From assembly GCA_934371475.1 (NCBI GenBank), contig CAKRNX010000130.1, forward strand, positions 1 through 6,403: DNA of 6,403 nucleotides, read 5' to 3'. The notes under the pieces are model-generated. The model worked only from the letters and a program-made list of their open reading frames with translations, had not been told where the DNA came from and did no database searches. This DNA comes from an uncultured Lachnospiraceae bacterium (lineage in GTDB: Bacteria; Bacillota; Clostridia; Lachnospirales; Lachnospiraceae). Positions 5,126-6,403 of the stretch are shown here, one piece after another. Every line of letters begins with the position of its first letter. Within the stretch, counting starts at the first letter, position 1. A program made the position numbers and the translations under genes.

Positions 5126-5875
5126 CTAACATGTTTCTTCTCTGTTTGCAAGAAGTTTATTCAGATATTTCCTGTCTTTTTCACTTAAATTCGCTGTTTC
5201 CAGCAGATCCGGTCTCCGTTCCAGGGTCCGCTCCAGAGACTTTTCCCTGCGCCAGAGTTCCACATTGCCGTGATGCCCCGAGAGCAGCACCGCAGGCACT
5301 GCTTTTCCGCGCCATTCTTCCGGCCGGCTGTACTGAGGATATTCCAGCAGATTATCCTGAAAGCTTTCAAACTGAGCAGACTCTTCGTTGTTCAGCACGC
5401 CCGGCACAAGGCGGGAAATTGCATCAATCATCACCATGGCCGGCAGTTCACCGCCTGTCAGCACATAATCCCCGATCGACACATAATCCGTTACAACCTC
5501 CTCCAGCACACGCTCGTCGATCCCTTCATAATGTCCGCAGAGAAACACCAGATCTTCTTCGGCAGCCAGTTCTTCGGCCAGAGCCTGCGTAAATACCTGC
5601 CCCTGCGGAGTCAGATAAATTACTCTCGGCTTCCTCCCGATCTTCCCGGCAACAGCCTGACACGCTGCGTAGACAGGCTCTGCCTGCATCACCATACCGG
5701 CGCCTCCGCCGTAAGGATAGTCATCTACCCGCCCCTTGCGGCGTTCCTCGGCATAATCCCGGATATTAACTGCCTCCAGCGTAATCAGCTCTTTTTTAAT
5801 CGCCCGGCCGATAATACTGGCATTGAGCCCGCTCTCGATCATCTCTGGAAACAGCGTCAGCACATGGTAATTCAT
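5126..5875 (-). CDS. trmD: tRNA (guanine(37)-N1)-methyltransferase
   Basis: TrmD uses S-adenosylmethionine to methylate G37 next to the anticodon of several tRNAs, which prevents +1 frameshifting. The enzyme is a homodimer with a trefoil knot (SPOUT fold). The 249-residue product shows GGGAGMVM (56-63), YLTPQGQ, LCGHYEGIDER (112-122) and SIGDYVLTGGELPA (133-146), which build the knot and cofactor pocket. The conserved Arg155 (equivalent to E. coli Arg154) is present. At the position of the E. coli catalytic Asp169 the protein has Glu170 (FESF instead of EDSF). ATG 5875 overlaps the rimM stop by four bases (ATGA) and has GGAGG 7 nt upstream within rimM, implying coupled translation. The C-terminal helical domain is complete. 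Confidence 0.97.
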   Translation of the reverse strand: MNYHVLTLFPEMIESGLNASIIGRAIKKELITLEAVNIRDYAEERRKGRVDDYPYGGGAGMVMQAEPVYAACQAVAGKIGRKPRVIYLTPQGQVFTQALAEELAAEEDLVFLCGHYEGIDERVLEEVVTDYVSIGDYVLTGGELPAMVMIDAISRLVPGVLNNEESAQFESFQDNLLEYPQYSRPEEWRGKAVPAVLLSGHHGNVELWRREKSLERTLERRPDLLETANLSEKDRKYLNKLLANREETC

Positions 5876-6375
5876 AATAATCCCTCCAGCAGATGCACTT
5901 TCATCCGTTTTTTCTCCAGATCCACATCCAGTATACACTGCCGGATCGCCGGAATCAGCACCTCTTTGCCATTCTGTTCTACCACATAGACGTCATTGGC
6001 GCCGGTAGCCAGCACATCTGTCAGCGTTCCAAGTTCATTTTCTTCTTCATCTTCCACCTGCAGTCCAATCAGATCCGCAATGAAATACTCATTCTTCTTC
6101 AATTTGACTGCCTGGTCCCTCGTTACATAAAGATTCTTTTTTACAAATTTCTCAATATCCTCAATGTGATTCAGTCCCCTGAATTTCACAATTACAAACT
6201 GTTTAAAATATTTCACCCGCTCCACTTCAAGCGGAATCATCTCTTTTCCGCTGTCGAGCCATACTTTTTTCAGACGGCTGTACCGTTTCGGATCATCCGT
6301 GGTGGGGAAAACTTTTACCTCACCCTGAAGGCCATGAGTAGAAGTAATCGCCCCCACCTGCAGTAAATCTTCCAT
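5872..6375 (-). CDS. rimM: 16S rRNA processing protein RimM
   Basis: RimM binds ribosomal protein S19 and the 30S head and assists 16S maturation. The 167-residue product has an N-terminal RimM beta-barrel (about 1-85) with VGAITSTHGLQGEVKV (7-22) and TDDPKRY (26-32). A PRC-barrel domain follows (about 97-165) with ADLIGLQV, GANDVYVV (125-132) and GKEVLIPAI (136-144). The start is ATG 6375, with AAAGGAG 5 nt upstream; the in-frame GTG at 6390 overlaps that ribosome binding site and is rejected. Its last bases overlap trmD by four nucleotides. The 28 nt upstream within the window could carry the end of a preceding gene (a TGA lies at 6389-6387), but too little is visible to say. In Firmicutes a small KH-domain protein gene often precedes it. 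Confidence 0.96.
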   Translation of the reverse strand: MEDLLQVGAITSTHGLQGEVKVFPTTDDPKRYSRLKKVWLDSGKEMIPLEVERVKYFKQFVIVKFRGLNHIEDIEKFVKKNLYVTRDQAVKLKKNEYFIADLIGLQVEDEEENELGTLTDVLATGANDVYVVEQNGKEVLIPAIRQCILDVDLEKKRMKVHLLEGLL

Positions 6376-6403
6376 AAAAACTCCTTTCACAAGCTCTGCG
6401 AAC

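Noticed and set aside
5270..5989. A 239-residue plus-strand reading frame opposite trmD and rimM
   Set aside because: Both opposite genes are complete and well supported; the frame has no start signal or family features.
6376..6403. Possible tail of an upstream gene before rimM (a frame ending SQSL and a TGA at 6389-6387)
   Set aside because: Only four complete codons are visible, so a coding call cannot be supported, although a KH-domain gene is common at this place.

Overview
This window is a largely ordinary, almost gap-free housekeeping gene cluster. Every gene that can be supported lies on the minus strand, so transcription runs from high to low coordinates. The gene order rimM-trmD-rplS-lepB-rbgA-lepB-rnhB-(DUF2798)-yraN-pgeF, strong AGGAGG-type ribosome binding sites, the SipS/SipT-like short signal peptidases, an N-terminally extended RNase HII and a moderate GC content point to a Clostridia member, most likely a Lachnospiraceae-type gut bacterium. 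That placement is an inference from gene content; no marker here fixes the genus.

Region by region, in the direction of transcription: (1) 6375-5043 starts the 16S maturation factor RimM, the tRNA m1G37 methyltransferase TrmD (four-base overlap with rimM) and ribosomal protein L19. The trmD-rplS spacer holds a candidate L19 autoregulatory leader. A stem-loop with a short U-run follows rplS. (2) 4604-1710 holds two type I signal peptidase paralogs flanking the 50S assembly GTPase RbgA, then RNase HII, in tight succession (gaps of 7 to 34 nt). (3) A 200-nt spacer then carries a recognisable promoter and a leader in front of a small four-helix membrane protein of the DUF2798 family (1510-1049). 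(4) A second promoter with the same -35 hexamer and the same 17-nt spacer precedes yraN (938-573), which is followed by pgeF (478 to beyond the left edge, truncated).

Functionally the cluster joins ribosome and tRNA maturation (RimM, TrmD, L19, RbgA) to protein export (two LepB proteins), genome maintenance (RNase HII, YraN) and, at the far end, cell-wall or nucleoside quality control (PgeF). I see no mobile element, CRISPR array, tRNA, rRNA or defence system, and no convincing undescribed system. The points most worth a second look are local: glutamate where TrmD normally has its catalytic aspartate, glutamate in the G3 box of RbgA, different box-B substitutions in the two signal peptidases, a possible anti-Shine-Dalgarno switch in front of the DUF2798 gene together with a cysteine cluster in its third helix, and the pair of matching promoters that divide the distal part of the cluster into separate units.
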